Positions 48,955 through 60,777 of a DNA stretch of 64,000 nucleotides are shown one piece after another. Each line of letters opens with the position of its first letter. The first letter of the stretch is position 1. The notes beneath the pieces were generated by a model. That model was given only the letters and a program-made list of their open reading frames with translations, was not told the origin of the DNA and did not search any database. This stretch comes from Baylisascaris procyonis. Taxonomy: Eukaryota > Nematoda > Chromadorea > Rhabditida > Ascarididae. Location of the stretch: the NCBI GenBank assembly GCA_037389465.1, contig JAZARR010000179.1, positions 4,622,501 through 4,686,500 on the forward strand, read 5' to 3'. The position numbers and the translations under genes were made by a program.

Positions 48955-49500
48955 GGGACGGATCTGGCTTGCACTATACATCGGCGGCGTTCACATCGAG
49001 TTTGTGTTCGCAACGGACGTTGACCTGGATTCGAGCTCAAAGATACCCTTTTCGTAAACGAGTTGATTGTATTGCAGTATGACATGGCAATACAAGTATG
49101 CGTGACCTCGAGTAGACATCCTTATTTGCAGTAAATTTGTGATTTTGATTTTGATGGATGGGTGTTTCCTTATAAAACTTCGGCAAGATTTGTTAGCACT
49201 GTGATGTGCCCAAGACCTCCAACGAGTGGGCGTCGAAGATCGTGTGATCTGTCTAGGCAGTGCAATCGGTCATTGTGACCCTTCGCGACTATGAGATAAC
49301 CGGTGAGGTGAGCGGGACAGGTAAACATATGTTTCGCAAATTGGCCGATCCCATTCCGCGGTATAATGACGCCGATGATGAGCATCCGTTGTGACGGGTT
49401 CATTTCCGAGGCGTTGCAAAAGCGCTGCATTAAAATCTCGTTGATGCGATCATTCAACTGCTGCAGAGCAAAATTTGACTTGCTTTTCCATGGTGTATTT
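48955..49500 (+). pseudogene. Frame-broken coding-like sequence, probable pseudogene
   Basis: On the plus strand protein-like runs follow each other with in-frame stops or frame changes: ALYIGGVHIEFVFATDVDLD, then in another frame VNELIVLQYDMAIQVCVTSS, then CDVPKTSNEWASKIV, a stop, VIVTLRDYEITGEVSGTGKH followed by MFRKLADPIPRYNDADDEHP, a stop, and ALH-stop-NLVDAIIQLLQ. The patch is GC-richer than its surroundings. The family is unknown. The minus strand also has open frames here (49457-49170 and 49861-49454), which I take as shadows, though they could be the real ones. Confidence 0.33.
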
Positions 49501-50510
49501 TTATATTATATGTGCATAACTCATTCACAAGGTGAACTGACCTCTGATGAAGCACAACAAATTTCAACCTAGTGCTTTTGAGGTCAACAACATGAACGTT
49601 GTCGACAGACAGACCAGCAGACAGACTGGCGATGTTTCCGTGGTACAGTTTTGCAAGGAAAGCATTAGAGAAGAGTCGTTTTTTAGTTGCTTCACGATCG
49701 CTTCTGGCAATGAATAAATTTATTCTCGTTCTTTTCATGTCTTCTGAGGCGTTTGTTTTGGATGCCGTTATGGATCGGCTACAGCGATTGCTCCCCAACA
49801 TACTTATTTGACTGTCATAGTAAATTCCCGTTAAACATGATTTGTAATTAAATGAAAGCAAGTAATTAGTAATAATTAGCTAAAAACGAGTAATAAATAA
49901 TATTAATTAAAAGTAAGTATCAATTAGTAATAAGCATTGAACTATGGGTTGGAAGCAATGGAAGCAAATAATCCAATCTTTAAAATTCGTTATATAGATG
50001 CATAAATGAACGTCAAATTTCCTGAAAAGAATATCCTTTGCGACAGAATTTCTTGACGATTTTTGATATATTCTCGAAAACCTTCAGCATAAAAAAAGTG
50101 TCCCTTTATAGGAAAATCGTTAATGATATAAAAATGTGAAAAATTTTTGCATAAGCTCATCAAATACGATACAAGTAAGTTTTTCAACGATTCAAAGATA
50201 ATTTTTCAATTTTGAGGGTTTTTCGAGGGGAAATTACTACTCTGAAAATGGCTATTGAAAGAAAGATAATAGAAAGAGAGGCCTAGAAGAAGGGTGTTCG
50301 CTTTCTTTTCGAAACTAAGAGAAGTCATACCTTTACTGTTACTCGTAAATGTTGCACTATTGAAAGCTCGACATTGCTATCGGCATAATCAGCTGTCAAT
50401 TTTTATACATCGATACTGCAATTTTGTGCTGCAACAGACGACAAATTGTCGAAACGATACTTTGCAGCGCATATATTTCTGTATTTCATTAATGGGTATT
50501 GGTGTACTTA
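49501..50510. other. Intergenic, no gene seen
   Basis: AT-rich sequence with TAATTA-type runs near 49855-49930. The minus-strand open frame at 49861-49454 reaches into it, but no splice partner or start context supports it. Confidence 0.4.
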
Positions 50511-51361
50511 GCCACAAGCGCAGGCGCACGAGAGAGACGGAGAGAGACTGCACGCGTTTTCGCCGAGCGAAGCGGTACTAGCCATTCGGTAATGAAAACG
50601 TTGCAATAGATGTAGAGATATGCCGTGTGGAGGCAATAATCGACGAACATATTTCGACACATTTCAAGGAGTATTAAAAGCCCTGTCGGAGTCAAAAATA
50701 ATCTGAAACAAAAACTGGGACTTTTCTATAAGCTCAACTTTTTATATGATGTGCAATTGACGAAAATTGCAGCGATGAAATAATATATGCAATGTAGAGA
50801 TTGAAATTTGTTAATATTGTTGACATATGCAAGCAGTGCAAGAAAGCAATTACTCCTCGAATTACCGAAACCCTATTACTGATTTGAAGTGGAAACCGGT
50901 GTCACATCTCAGCAAGATAGCCGATCTCTACTGGAGAGGTGAAGCAAACATCTGGAATCTCAGATATGATAGTGGTGAAAAGGCACGGAATATAGTCTAT
51001 CGACCAGATGTAGCTACTTCCTCGTTGTATTCTTGTTAATCGGAAGATGGGTAAAGCAAAGGGACATCTACTTCCCGAAATCCTTCTCATCAGCTCTCGG
51101 AGTCTTGGAAAATATCGCCCTCGAGCCGCTTTTTCCTTGTCAGTCCTGACGGGCCACACGCTGGATGCGTCGGTTGGCTTTTCTGTCATCAGGCGAATAT
51201 ATACATACATATATATATGTATGTATATACATACACATATTTATTTACGATGTATTTTCAGGTACATTGTAACGATCTTACCACCGAGTGACCAGGATCG
51301 CGCCGCTTGCCGAGGACGCGCGTGGTCTCTCTACGTCTCGGTCGTGCGCCTGCGCTTGTGG
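50511..51361. repeat. GC-rich inverted repeat pair about 0.8 kb apart
   Basis: The left arm begins at 50511 (gccacaagcgcaggcgcacg a) and the right arm ends at 51361. Their outer 21 bp are exact reverse complements, and similarity continues with mismatches and small gaps for about 60 bp (50511-50575 against 51361-51301). Both arms carry GAGAGAGAC/GTCTCTCT and CACGCG. Between them lie about 730 bp with a (TA/CATA) repeat near 51199-51243 and no sure gene. This could be a non-autonomous DNA transposon with terminal inverted repeats, or a duplicated promoter block, since the 51.5-kb gene starts 180 bp beyond the right arm. Confidence 0.75.
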
Positions 51362-51542
51362 CGAATTGAGCCGATTCCCGGTTATTTACGGGAATTAATT
51401 AATTTGACGCTTGGGAATTGTTCGTTAGCAGTTGTTCGTTTATCTCCAAGGTGGACTCTATAGCGGTTGTTTAGTGAATAGGTCGGGGAGGTTCTTATTA
51501 TAAAGGTGCTCGTCGTTGTGTGTATTAATTAAACGCTAATCG

Positions 51543-54500
51543 ATGAGTAAGGCAAATCCAGCTGGACGTATCGCTGATCCGCAATCCACAGATAAAGCTA
51601 AACCAAGGTATGTGCTTATTGAATGATTATGTGATAATGAAGGTTATTTCTTGTTATGACGTTCTTTAAACATTCCCTCACCATAAAAACTCGATATTTT
51701 TGTCGAGTTATAAGGTGTCACCATACACCTCACTGAGGAGAGTTTCATTCATCGGTCATTCTGAAGCACATAGAATTGCAACGGAAGATTGTAAGTTGTT
51801 TCGATAGAGACTAAAATTAGTGTGATCGTATCGGATTGTGGCCAATTTTTGTTCCTTCTGCCGGTTTGCTCGGCACTATTGGCCTTATTGTGGCATTCAG
51901 GAGATAGTGACGCATTCAAAATTCCGATCCCAGATAGAAAATGAAAATTTGAAATCTCAAGAGTAAAGCGAATCACGGGAAAAGTAATTGCCTTTTTGAG
52001 CTCCTATGGGAAATGAAGGGAAAAATGCCGAGAGGGGTTATGTCAGCGACGGGGATGAATCCTCCCATCGAAGGTCTGCAAAGTGCTTGAGGGATTAGCT
52101 GGAGTTCATTTTTTGAAAACTGAAAATAGAGAACTTATTAGAAAAAAAGAAGAAAATTGTTCACGGCGTCACAATATTAAGAGATTTGAGACGGGACTGG
52201 GAGGTCCTCACATAGTATTACGAAGGGTGCAGGATGTTGTGATAATATATGATATGCACCCAAATCAGTGCCACGTGTTTTCCTTGCTGTTCCGTTTCTT
52301 CCTCCGTTCGTTGCCACACTCATCAGAGACTCACTGCTTCCCCTCTCATCTCGACCAGATCACGCATAGGCTTATAAAATTTGAGTTTAAACTATACTTT
52401 GGCATTCGTTGATTCATCTCTCCAGCAAGTATCCAATTTAGCTAGCTAATTAGATGAATACACAATGAAACTTCCTGCAAGAATGTATAATTTTCATCGT
52501 TATTTTTAAAGGAATCGCGGTAACAGGGGAGGAACTAAGAAGCGTATGCGAATTGCTCAAGCTCAGAATATGTCAAAGCGCGCAACTTTACCGGTATGTT
52601 TTATGCATTTAATTTTCGATATTCATATCGTCTTATTATTTATTGTCATCGCAATTTTAGATTTATATAATCGCTTTCATTGTTGCGTGCTATAGTATCT
52701 CTCTCCAGGTTGTTGACAAATCCTGAAGGCGCAGTTTATTGGTTTTCGAGGCCACTAATTTCTGACCATTTTGGCACTCGTTGATAGAAAGGAAGTTTCG
52801 AATATGATTAAAAAATTTAAAATTAATTTCGTGGAATTCTTTTTTCGTCGTTAGAAAAGCAATCATTCTTTTATTTTCTAAAGTGCATCAATAAAGGAAA
52901 TCACGTGGAAAATATTTCCGCACGTAGGATTCATCTCAGTTAAGGGGTGAAGGACAAATCAAAGAATCGGCTCTTTGTTGTTGTCGTCGCAAAGGAATTC
53001 ATGGGTAAGTGACCTTAATTAATGTGAGTCATGATTCATTATCGCTGCTTTGATTTTGCTTCCTTCTCTTACAATTAGCGATTTGTTGTATATTTGTTTA
53101 TAGAGATATGGGGAGAGGAGGGAATCAAAGCTTCTAGGTGAACCATGGTATTTCCACTGCTTCTTTACTTCTACGCCTGTTGCTCGATTCCCAAACTATT
53201 TTACTATCGCTGTTTGTTTACACTCTCTCGATTCTCTTAATTATTATAACACTATTGATTGCTATCTTTCTCGCAGGGATATGAGGGGAGGGGCGGGGCA
53301 GGGAGGTGAAACAGCGAAATTAGATAGACAACGGACGATAGGATCGGATGGGTACCGTCCTTCGTTGCAGCAAACAGTATCCTCGGCATTATGGTCAGCA
53401 GTGTTTTATTTATTCAGTAATAAGGGGATTAATGAGTTGTGATCAGCCATCATTATAACCATCTGATGTGATCTATTTCAGCCACCATTTTTGTCAGCCG
53501 CAAATGCAGAACCATGTTTGACAATGCCGATGCGAACATTCGGAGTAATGTCACGTTCACCAATTGTTCATCCTCAGAGATTTGGATTTTTCGATATACC
53601 TTCAATTGCCCCTCAAATGGTTTGTAATTATTTAGAAAATTCTATTATCCATAATATCATAGTCGTTGATGTAAAAAAAAATCGAATTATTTGTCTTCGG
53701 TTTGCGAAATATTTTGAATGATATTGTTTGGATGTTGTCTGATCGAATTCCATTCATATATGCAAATCTTGATTGCATATTAGTAAATAGACTAAAATGG
53801 TATATGTAACGCAGATGTATTTTGAATGGCCACAAAGTGAACAATGCAGCCGGTTGGCTCATAACGCAATTCACAAAAATCAACCGTCAAGGACAAGTAA
53901 ACAAAGGCAAAATGATAGACGAAATGTTTTTTTAAGTATATGAAGTGATTGTTTATTTGTGGAAACTGATTGTTTATTCGTGCAAGCTATATAATCTGAC
54001 TAAGAATATTTTTTATCATCAGAAGAGATGAAATGGTGAAGTTCATGCATAGAAGTATTAACACAATAAATTCAAAACTACATTAAAGGGGTTCATTTAA
54101 CGTTGAATGGTTGAATGATTTCGTCTAGATTTATTATCTCATGAAATCGAATAAAATCTTATGAATTTAAAAATACTCGAAGATTCTTAAGGAGTTTTAT
54201 TGAATAAGATTTTTGTTTAAAACGAGATACTTTAGTCTTCGAAATTTTTTGCTGTTGTATAACATTTCACATGCTTGTGAAAAGAGGTTTTTTTCTCAGA
54301 TTTTATAACAAAAAAAGAAAAGACTTATTAACTGCAAAGATTCGATTCATTAAAAAAATTATTTATGCTTCTATAAAATTGCATAACTGGGAAAGGGGGC
54401 AGGGCTATTCATGGGAATATGATTTACCTTTATGAGTTGAAAATATTTCGCACCAAGTTAAACGTCTATGAGATGCATGAACATGAGACAGATTCCTTAA

Positions 54501-54903
54501 TATGTAAAAGCATATTGAAAAATGTGAAAAACAAAGCCGTCTTATCGACGAATGTCTTAAGGTTCAACATATCGCATAGTATCGCCGTCCATTTTATGCA
54601 AATTACATCAGTTGTTTGTTTGCAAATTTGTAATACGCTATGTAAATTGGAATCCAGAACATTCTGGATTGTTCGATCCGCAGACTCGGTGCTCAGTTGA
54701 TCCAAGAATACAATTTGCGCTAAACGCTAATTGTGTGCGTAAGTGCTGGCCATTTCAGATTGTTACTTAAATTTGTTCAGTGCGGATATGGCACAATTGA
54801 CGGTCCAGCCCAAAATATGTCGACTCGGTCGATAAAGGGCGACCCCATCGAGTGGCGAACACTAATTCCGCCATCGCCACCACTTAATGAAACTCAAATT
54901 TAG
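51543..54903 (+). CDS. Small basic protein, 4 exons (135 aa), family unknown
   Basis: Exons: 51543-51607, 52512-52593, 53482-53619, 54781-54903 (TAG). Phases agree and the total is 408 nt. The N-terminal 50 residues are basic (RNRGNRGGTKKRMRIAQAQ) and resemble a nuclear-localisation or RNA-binding tail. The middle has MPMRTFGVMSRSPIVHPQRF and a hydrophobic FGFFDIPSIAPQM. The C-terminus is proline-rich (IPPSPPLNETQI). No signal peptide, membrane helix or known domain is seen. The second acceptor is TTTTTAAAG, weak but in phase. A GC-rich block ends 180 bp upstream and may be the promoter. A further splice from exon 4 to the exons at 58.8-60.8 kb is conceivable, but I found no good in-phase donor. 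Confidence 0.62.
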
Positions 54904-57900
54904 ATTTTTTTGATTTTTTTTTAAAAATTTAGATAATTTTTGTCAGGAAGGTTCGAGAATGCTGGAAATTTTTAATGGATCGGCTTTATGAAATTTATGA
55001 ATTTATGAGCGTTCATTTTGGTGAGAATTGACGAAACATTTCATCTTACTTTAAGTTAATTTTTATAGAACGTTGTCAACTTGTTATCTCTTTTTTTGCC
55101 TTCCATCCTTGCATGAATGTGCCAAAGTGCACTGATATGCTGATATATTGCGAGCGGGCATTAGAACATGTGAAAGGCGAAAAAAGAAAAGAGCCTCGCT
55201 ATTCACCTTCACTTTACTATTTTATTTCCTTCAGTGATGGCGTCCATCGCCAAATGGAAAATATCCAAAAATTGGCGATGTTTTTAGATCGTCTAGTTTG
55301 TCATATTCACTTACTTTAGACAATATTCTGCAGCAAGCTTAAATTGCAATAGGGATATAGGGTAGAGGTTTCGATTGCAATGGGATATTGCACTAGAATA
55401 TCTCATCAAGTAGTATGTTGCAGTGATAATACTATCACGCAATGTAACGAACATGCTTTTTCCGAAGATGGGATTGAGCTATATACGAAGCGGAGAAATT
55501 ATGAATTGATGGGGACATCATTGCAATATTTCATTTTTTTTTTCTCTCCCTTCCTGCATTTCTTGTTTTTGGCAGCCGTCTATCCCAACTTTTCTTGCAA
55601 TTTCAATCTACTTTCATCTTCACTATCGACTTTTCCTACTCATTTTTTTGCAGCCGGGAATTTTTCTACCCCCAATATAGTCACTTTACTTGCCTAGGTT
55701 GTTGAAATTGAAGATATAAGTGGCATTTTTGTTGTTTGGTCAGCATCTAATTCAACACTTCAACACTTCATTTGTAGTTTATTTGCGATGGGGAGATACG
55801 ATTGCAGTAGAGATTCGTTCATTCGGTGATTATCGACCGAACACGGTGGATTGTAAATGAAAACCAAATTTTTGCTTACAGCTAAAAATGAAAGGAGGGA
55901 GCACTTGCTATGAATACTTTCCTGTTCACTTTTTTTTTTGAAGTTACCTGCGACGGGCAGAATAAGGAGGCGAGGATAAGTTAAAGAATTTGCGATCCGC
56001 AAGCATGGATTTGATTTTGCGGCACCATTGTTTTAGTTTCGGTTTCTTTTTTTTGCTCCCTTCATTTGCTTCATTGTGTCAAAGCATGCTGCGACTTAAC
56101 CCCGAAATCAAGTTGCAACGCATATCCCTGCAAATTGGCGAAGAAGGGGAATTGGGTCGTTAATTTGCAGTTCGATTGCTCTCTTATCAATGCTGCGGCT
56201 TAAGTTCTTCTGGTTCTATCGTACTCTTTCATAGAACGGCCATCATGCATCGCATTGCCCTTGCAAATGAACCGGATTGCAGCCGCGTTTTCTATAAGAC
56301 TATAAAAATGGGGAATATATGGAAAGCAGATGAATTAATCGCCCTAAGAAACTCTTTGAAAATTCTATTTAAAATCCCCTTGAAAATTTTCATTTTGTTT
56401 GATAGAAAGAGTGCATTTGAGAAAAGAAAAATGCAACAAGCATATATATTAAAAAGTTGCGCAATATGAATGTTTTTTAAAAAAAATTATCATATTACAT
56501 TTCTGCTTGGCATAATTTTAAAGAAAACTTCTGAACTATTGAACCGATATTACGGAGTATCCGATCAGTGCGGATACTGTTCACCTGTTTTTCTCTCTCT
56601 TTTTTTTGGTGAAATAAATATAAATAATATTTATTGGATGATATGATATGGTAAAATTGATAGTTATGTCGCAATGTTTTATTTAATATGAAAGGTATGA
56701 AGCATCTTTACATGAAAATTTTGTTCTTTAAGGGAAGAAAGTGGATGCGCTCTAGAGCGCCGATATCCTCTTTGATCGCTTTCATGACTGTCAGAGAACG
56801 GTCGATCGTATATCAGCATCTTGGCGGCATTAATAAATCAATTTTTTTTTTTTTTAGAATGGTGGAGAGGAAATGAGGGTTGGAAATGAAATCACTAACT
56901 TTAATTCTTGGGCATTTTCTTTTTAAATATAAAATTTTGAAAGCCAGAGTTGATTGCTTTTTTGCATTCATTCGAACTTTGAAGCAACAGCTTCAAAAAT
57001 AGCCAACTCTAACCCTAAAGGCCAACTTTCTAAGATTTGCATACGAAAAAATGCAAATGGAATATGCTGGTATATAAATTTGCATACGTGCTGAATAAGC
57101 GGTAAAAATACCGCGATGAATACTTTACCACGATGAGATTTGCAGAAACGCGTCGAGGCCGGTTTGAAGCCACTCGCGTTGAATGAAGGTTCCCATTTAC
57201 CCTTTTTTCTTTTCTTTAAAATTTCTTAATTTATAGTCGGATACTGTGAGATAAAAAGGAATGCGATAATGCCATATTTCAGCGAAATATCGATCCATCT
57301 GCAAGGAATCGAACATTTCTATTTCAAAAAGAGTTTCGATCGAATTTTTATGTTAAAAAAAATTTTTTTTTCTGTTTCTTCTAGCATTTGCAAACGTCTA
57401 AAATTCGAAAATAAAATCAAATTGTTTTATTAGTTTATTTTAATGAGAGGTTTTTCCTCTTTCTTTTCTCTTTCAGTCGGCATTCGATCTATTTACAGCC
57501 GTCTTTTGATCGCTTTTACGCTTTCCAATAAAATACGCTGGCAAACAATTTTGCCCGATAGCAATAGATATTGTTTGCCAAGAAGTGTTTTCTCTACATT
57601 AGGAATATGCGCACATACGCAAAAAAGCGCAATATGCGCATTCAAAGTTGTGAAGACCATGTAAATTCCTGAAACTTGCCAACTTCGGCCAGTTCTTTGA
57701 TCTTTAAAAAAGTTTTGCATTCGTGATTTGTGATGGGTGCAGCATCCGACGAACGGTATTGCGGATGTGTAAAATTATTTGTTATTTCATCAGTATTTGA
57801 TGAGCGTCTTTCGAATTGAACCAAAGCGCCCAATTTTATAAGTAGTGAATGGGAAGCTTTTTTTTTGAATAAACTACCGATACCATATGAAGAAGAAATC

Positions 57901-58757
57901 TTCGATGGTCCATGAAGTGTGGCATGATCGGGATTGAGTAAGAGCGATTTTGAGATACCGTTAAGCAGAGCAAGAGGGATTGGAGAGGGGAAATTTTCGA
58001 GCAGAATATTAAAATAATCAACCTTGACTATATTAATTGTTAATTTTTTTTTTTGTCGAGTACATAAGTTGCAAGGTGATACTTATGCATCGTATAGATG
58101 CATTCGTTGAGAATAATTACAATGGTCATTTTTATGCGATCATTCGGCAGTCCATTTCATTTGGCAACATTTTTTTAAAGTTTTCCATTCCCATTCAATT
58201 CTTTATTGGGTTTAGATGGGTTGTTAGTTGTTTTTTTTTGTTTGTTTAAGGTTTTCCGGACAAGCTATGAACGCAAAATTTCCGTTTATTAGTTTTTTTT
58301 TGAAATCAGGTTTTATATAGCGACGTTTTGAATATGACCGGATTATGGGGTGACTACTCCATGATTGAGCTGCGGGGAATGAAAAAGGTGATGGGGGGAT
58401 AAGGATGGGAAGATCAGTGTCACAGGATCATTTAATATAACGTTTGAACTTTATTATTTTTTCGCCTTTCTTCCTTCGTTATTTTGAGCAGAAGATACTG
58501 CTGAACAATTTTTTTTCTTCTAAATTCATAATTTTGCTTTCAAACGATTTTTTTTTTTGAAATACCGTTTCCTCCAAGAAACTTGGAGTAAAGATGACGA
58601 GTGCTTTTTTATCTTCGAATGTCGTCTTTTTATTCAATCAAAATATTAATTTTTATGTTTATTTATAAGGAGGGGAGGAGAGATGGGACAAGAGAGGAGA
58701 GGGGAACAAAATAGCCTTTTCTTTATCATTGCTTACCTACTTCATAATTCATTGCAG
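54904..58757. other. Gap between two plus-strand gene models
   Basis: No exon here could be tied in phase to the exons at 58758 and later, although their 5' part should lie here or further upstream. A short ATG frame at 58335-58391 (MTGLWGDYSMIELRGMKK) ends at a GTGATG donor but in the wrong phase. Other open frames, such as 55113-55319, 55380-55697 and 56176-56469, are short and unsupported. Confidence 0.4.
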
Positions 58758-59836
58758 TAGCGATCGATGGACTGAATGGTGGGATGGGAATACGTGCTGC
58801 AACTATTGCACCACCACTATTAAAGCCACCGACCACAAGCCTGGTAACTTCTTGCACTTTTATTCAGTTATCAACTTTAGAGTAGACACGAGTGAATTTG
58901 AGTTAGTTTTCTTAAACGTTTAAATGAGTCATTGCTAGTTTATTCACTGGTCAGATTGCTTTTGTGATAATCAGACTGGTGCAAAAGTATAGGGGAGAGG
59001 GGGGGGCGTTCGGCGTGGCTCAATCGGTGCAGCGCCGGCACGGTAACATGTGAGATCGGGTTCGTTACTAGCCTATTCATTAGCATTTCAATCCTCTCTT
59101 TGAATAATTGACAGATGTTTTTTATTTGAGTATTTTGATGGTGAATGATATTTTTTACAATATTGCTGTTTTCGTGAGTCGACGGGAGGCGTTATTATTT
59201 AGAGGATAGAAACGAATAAATTGTTTAAACCTTCTGATTGCCCCGCAATAGCTCGTTCTTCTGTTGATGAATATAGCTAATGTGTTCATATTCTTGTGGC
59301 TTGATTACTGTAGATGTGAAATGACTTGTTTACTGTAGATATGAATTAGCTTGCCTACTGTAGATGTGGGACAGCACATTGCGTGTTTTCGACCAATAAA
59401 ACTCTCTGAATAAAGTATACGATGCGCACAAAACAAAAAAAAAATTTACTTAAACGGTGTTTCGTTCAGCAATGAGGGCGTTGATGCCATCCGTAACTGC
59501 ATTCTGATAGCAGTCAGTACTATTGTACCAAATGTTTTACATAAACGATCTTCGCCGCAGTTGTTTATTTTCCAAACTGAATGAAAAATGAAATTTCAAA
59601 TATTAAGTTAAATAAAATTTGAATAGAAAATAAAATATGCGCAATAAAAATGTGGCAGTATGAAAGATATGAAATATTGATCTTTAAATATCAACGAAAT
59701 ATTCGAATTTTGCAGTTGAAAACTCCTGTGGAGGTGCACAAAGCAACCGAAGCAGATATTATGTCAGTGAATACGACCACTGGAATGAATGAGATTTTTG
59801 GTTTGTCTAGTTTGATTATTTGTTTACTTATTTATT

Positions 59837-59871
<35 letters not shown>

Positions 59872-60773
59872 CTTGTTTATTTATTTATTTATTTATTTAT
59901 TTTACCAGTCCTAATATGCAGGAAGAAAAATATTAAAGGCGACAATTCTATGCATTTCCTCTGATCAAAGTCATTACATAATTTTACATGTCGAGGGGAA
60001 TGTGTTATAAACACTATTAGACGCATCCTTCCTCGAGTTAGAGCTATTTTGAGTCATTTTGCATCTGATGGTGTGCAGTCGAGGTACCTAGGAGGGAGGG
60101 GGATGAGGATGAGAAGGAAAGATGAAGAGAAATAACTGTTAGCTGTGGTTTATTTGTTTAAGACGGGGATGTACTAATCACTTCCTCTTACAAATATTTC
60201 ATTTCTTATTGATGTTTCAACAAACACACATATCAAGAAATCAATCTTATAAAAGACTACTGTTAACCTGATTCAGGCTCTATGTAGGGAACAATGGACA
60301 GATATTAAATACCTGCAAATATTTTGACACTTTCAAATGGTGAATGCACTTTTCGAGTTGATTGATTAATGCAAAAGGTTATTCATGAGTGTTTTCTATG
60401 TAAATCATTATGGCGCATTTATATTTACCGAATTTTATGATACTTAGGCGAAGTGTGGTTTTTATCTTTGAATAACTGAGCGCAAACGATGATTTACACA
60501 TACGCATATAAATATGATATTGCCGTAATGCGTTTTACAGATTTGAAATCTACAAAAAAGCGCTTAAAGCGCCCATTTAATTGTTGATGTTGTTGATATT
60601 GATTGATGAATTGTTTTTTGTTTTTTTTTTTTGCAGCCAAAATGGTTTGGAAGAAATTGAATATGATAAAAGATCCAGTACGATTGGCACGTATGCACAC
60701 TTGTTTGATGGGTATTCTTCAACAAGCGATCACCGAAGAGGCAACTGGTTCTATAGAGAAGCGTCAACCATAA
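58758..60773 (+). CDS. Last three exons of an unknown gene, 5' part not found
   Basis: Exons: 58758-58843, 59716-59800 and 60637-60773 (TAA). The acceptors are strong (ATTGCAG, TTTTGCAG, TTTTTTTTGCAG) and the donors are GTAACT and GTTTGT. Phases agree. The first exon enters with one base left over, so at least one upstream exon is missing. The product ends AIDGLNGGMGIRAATIAPPL … LKTPVEVHKATEADIMSVNT … KMVWKKLNMIKDPVRLARMH … LQQAITEEATGSIEKRQP. It is soluble-looking with a helical C-terminus, and I do not recognise the family. AATAAA overlaps the stop at 60772-60777. It could be a longer isoform of the 51.5-kb gene or a separate gene. Confidence 0.55.
59307..59380. repeat. 25-bp tandem repeat, 3 copies
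   Basis: ACTGTAGATGTGAA-type units start at 59307, 59332 and 59357 in the intron before the 59716 exon. The copies are diverged after the first 12 bases. Confidence 0.75.
59821..59903. repeat. TTTA/ATTT microsatellite
   Basis: About 80 bp of TTTA units, interrupted twice, lies just after the donor at 59801. Confidence 0.95.
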
Positions 60774-60777
60774 TAAA

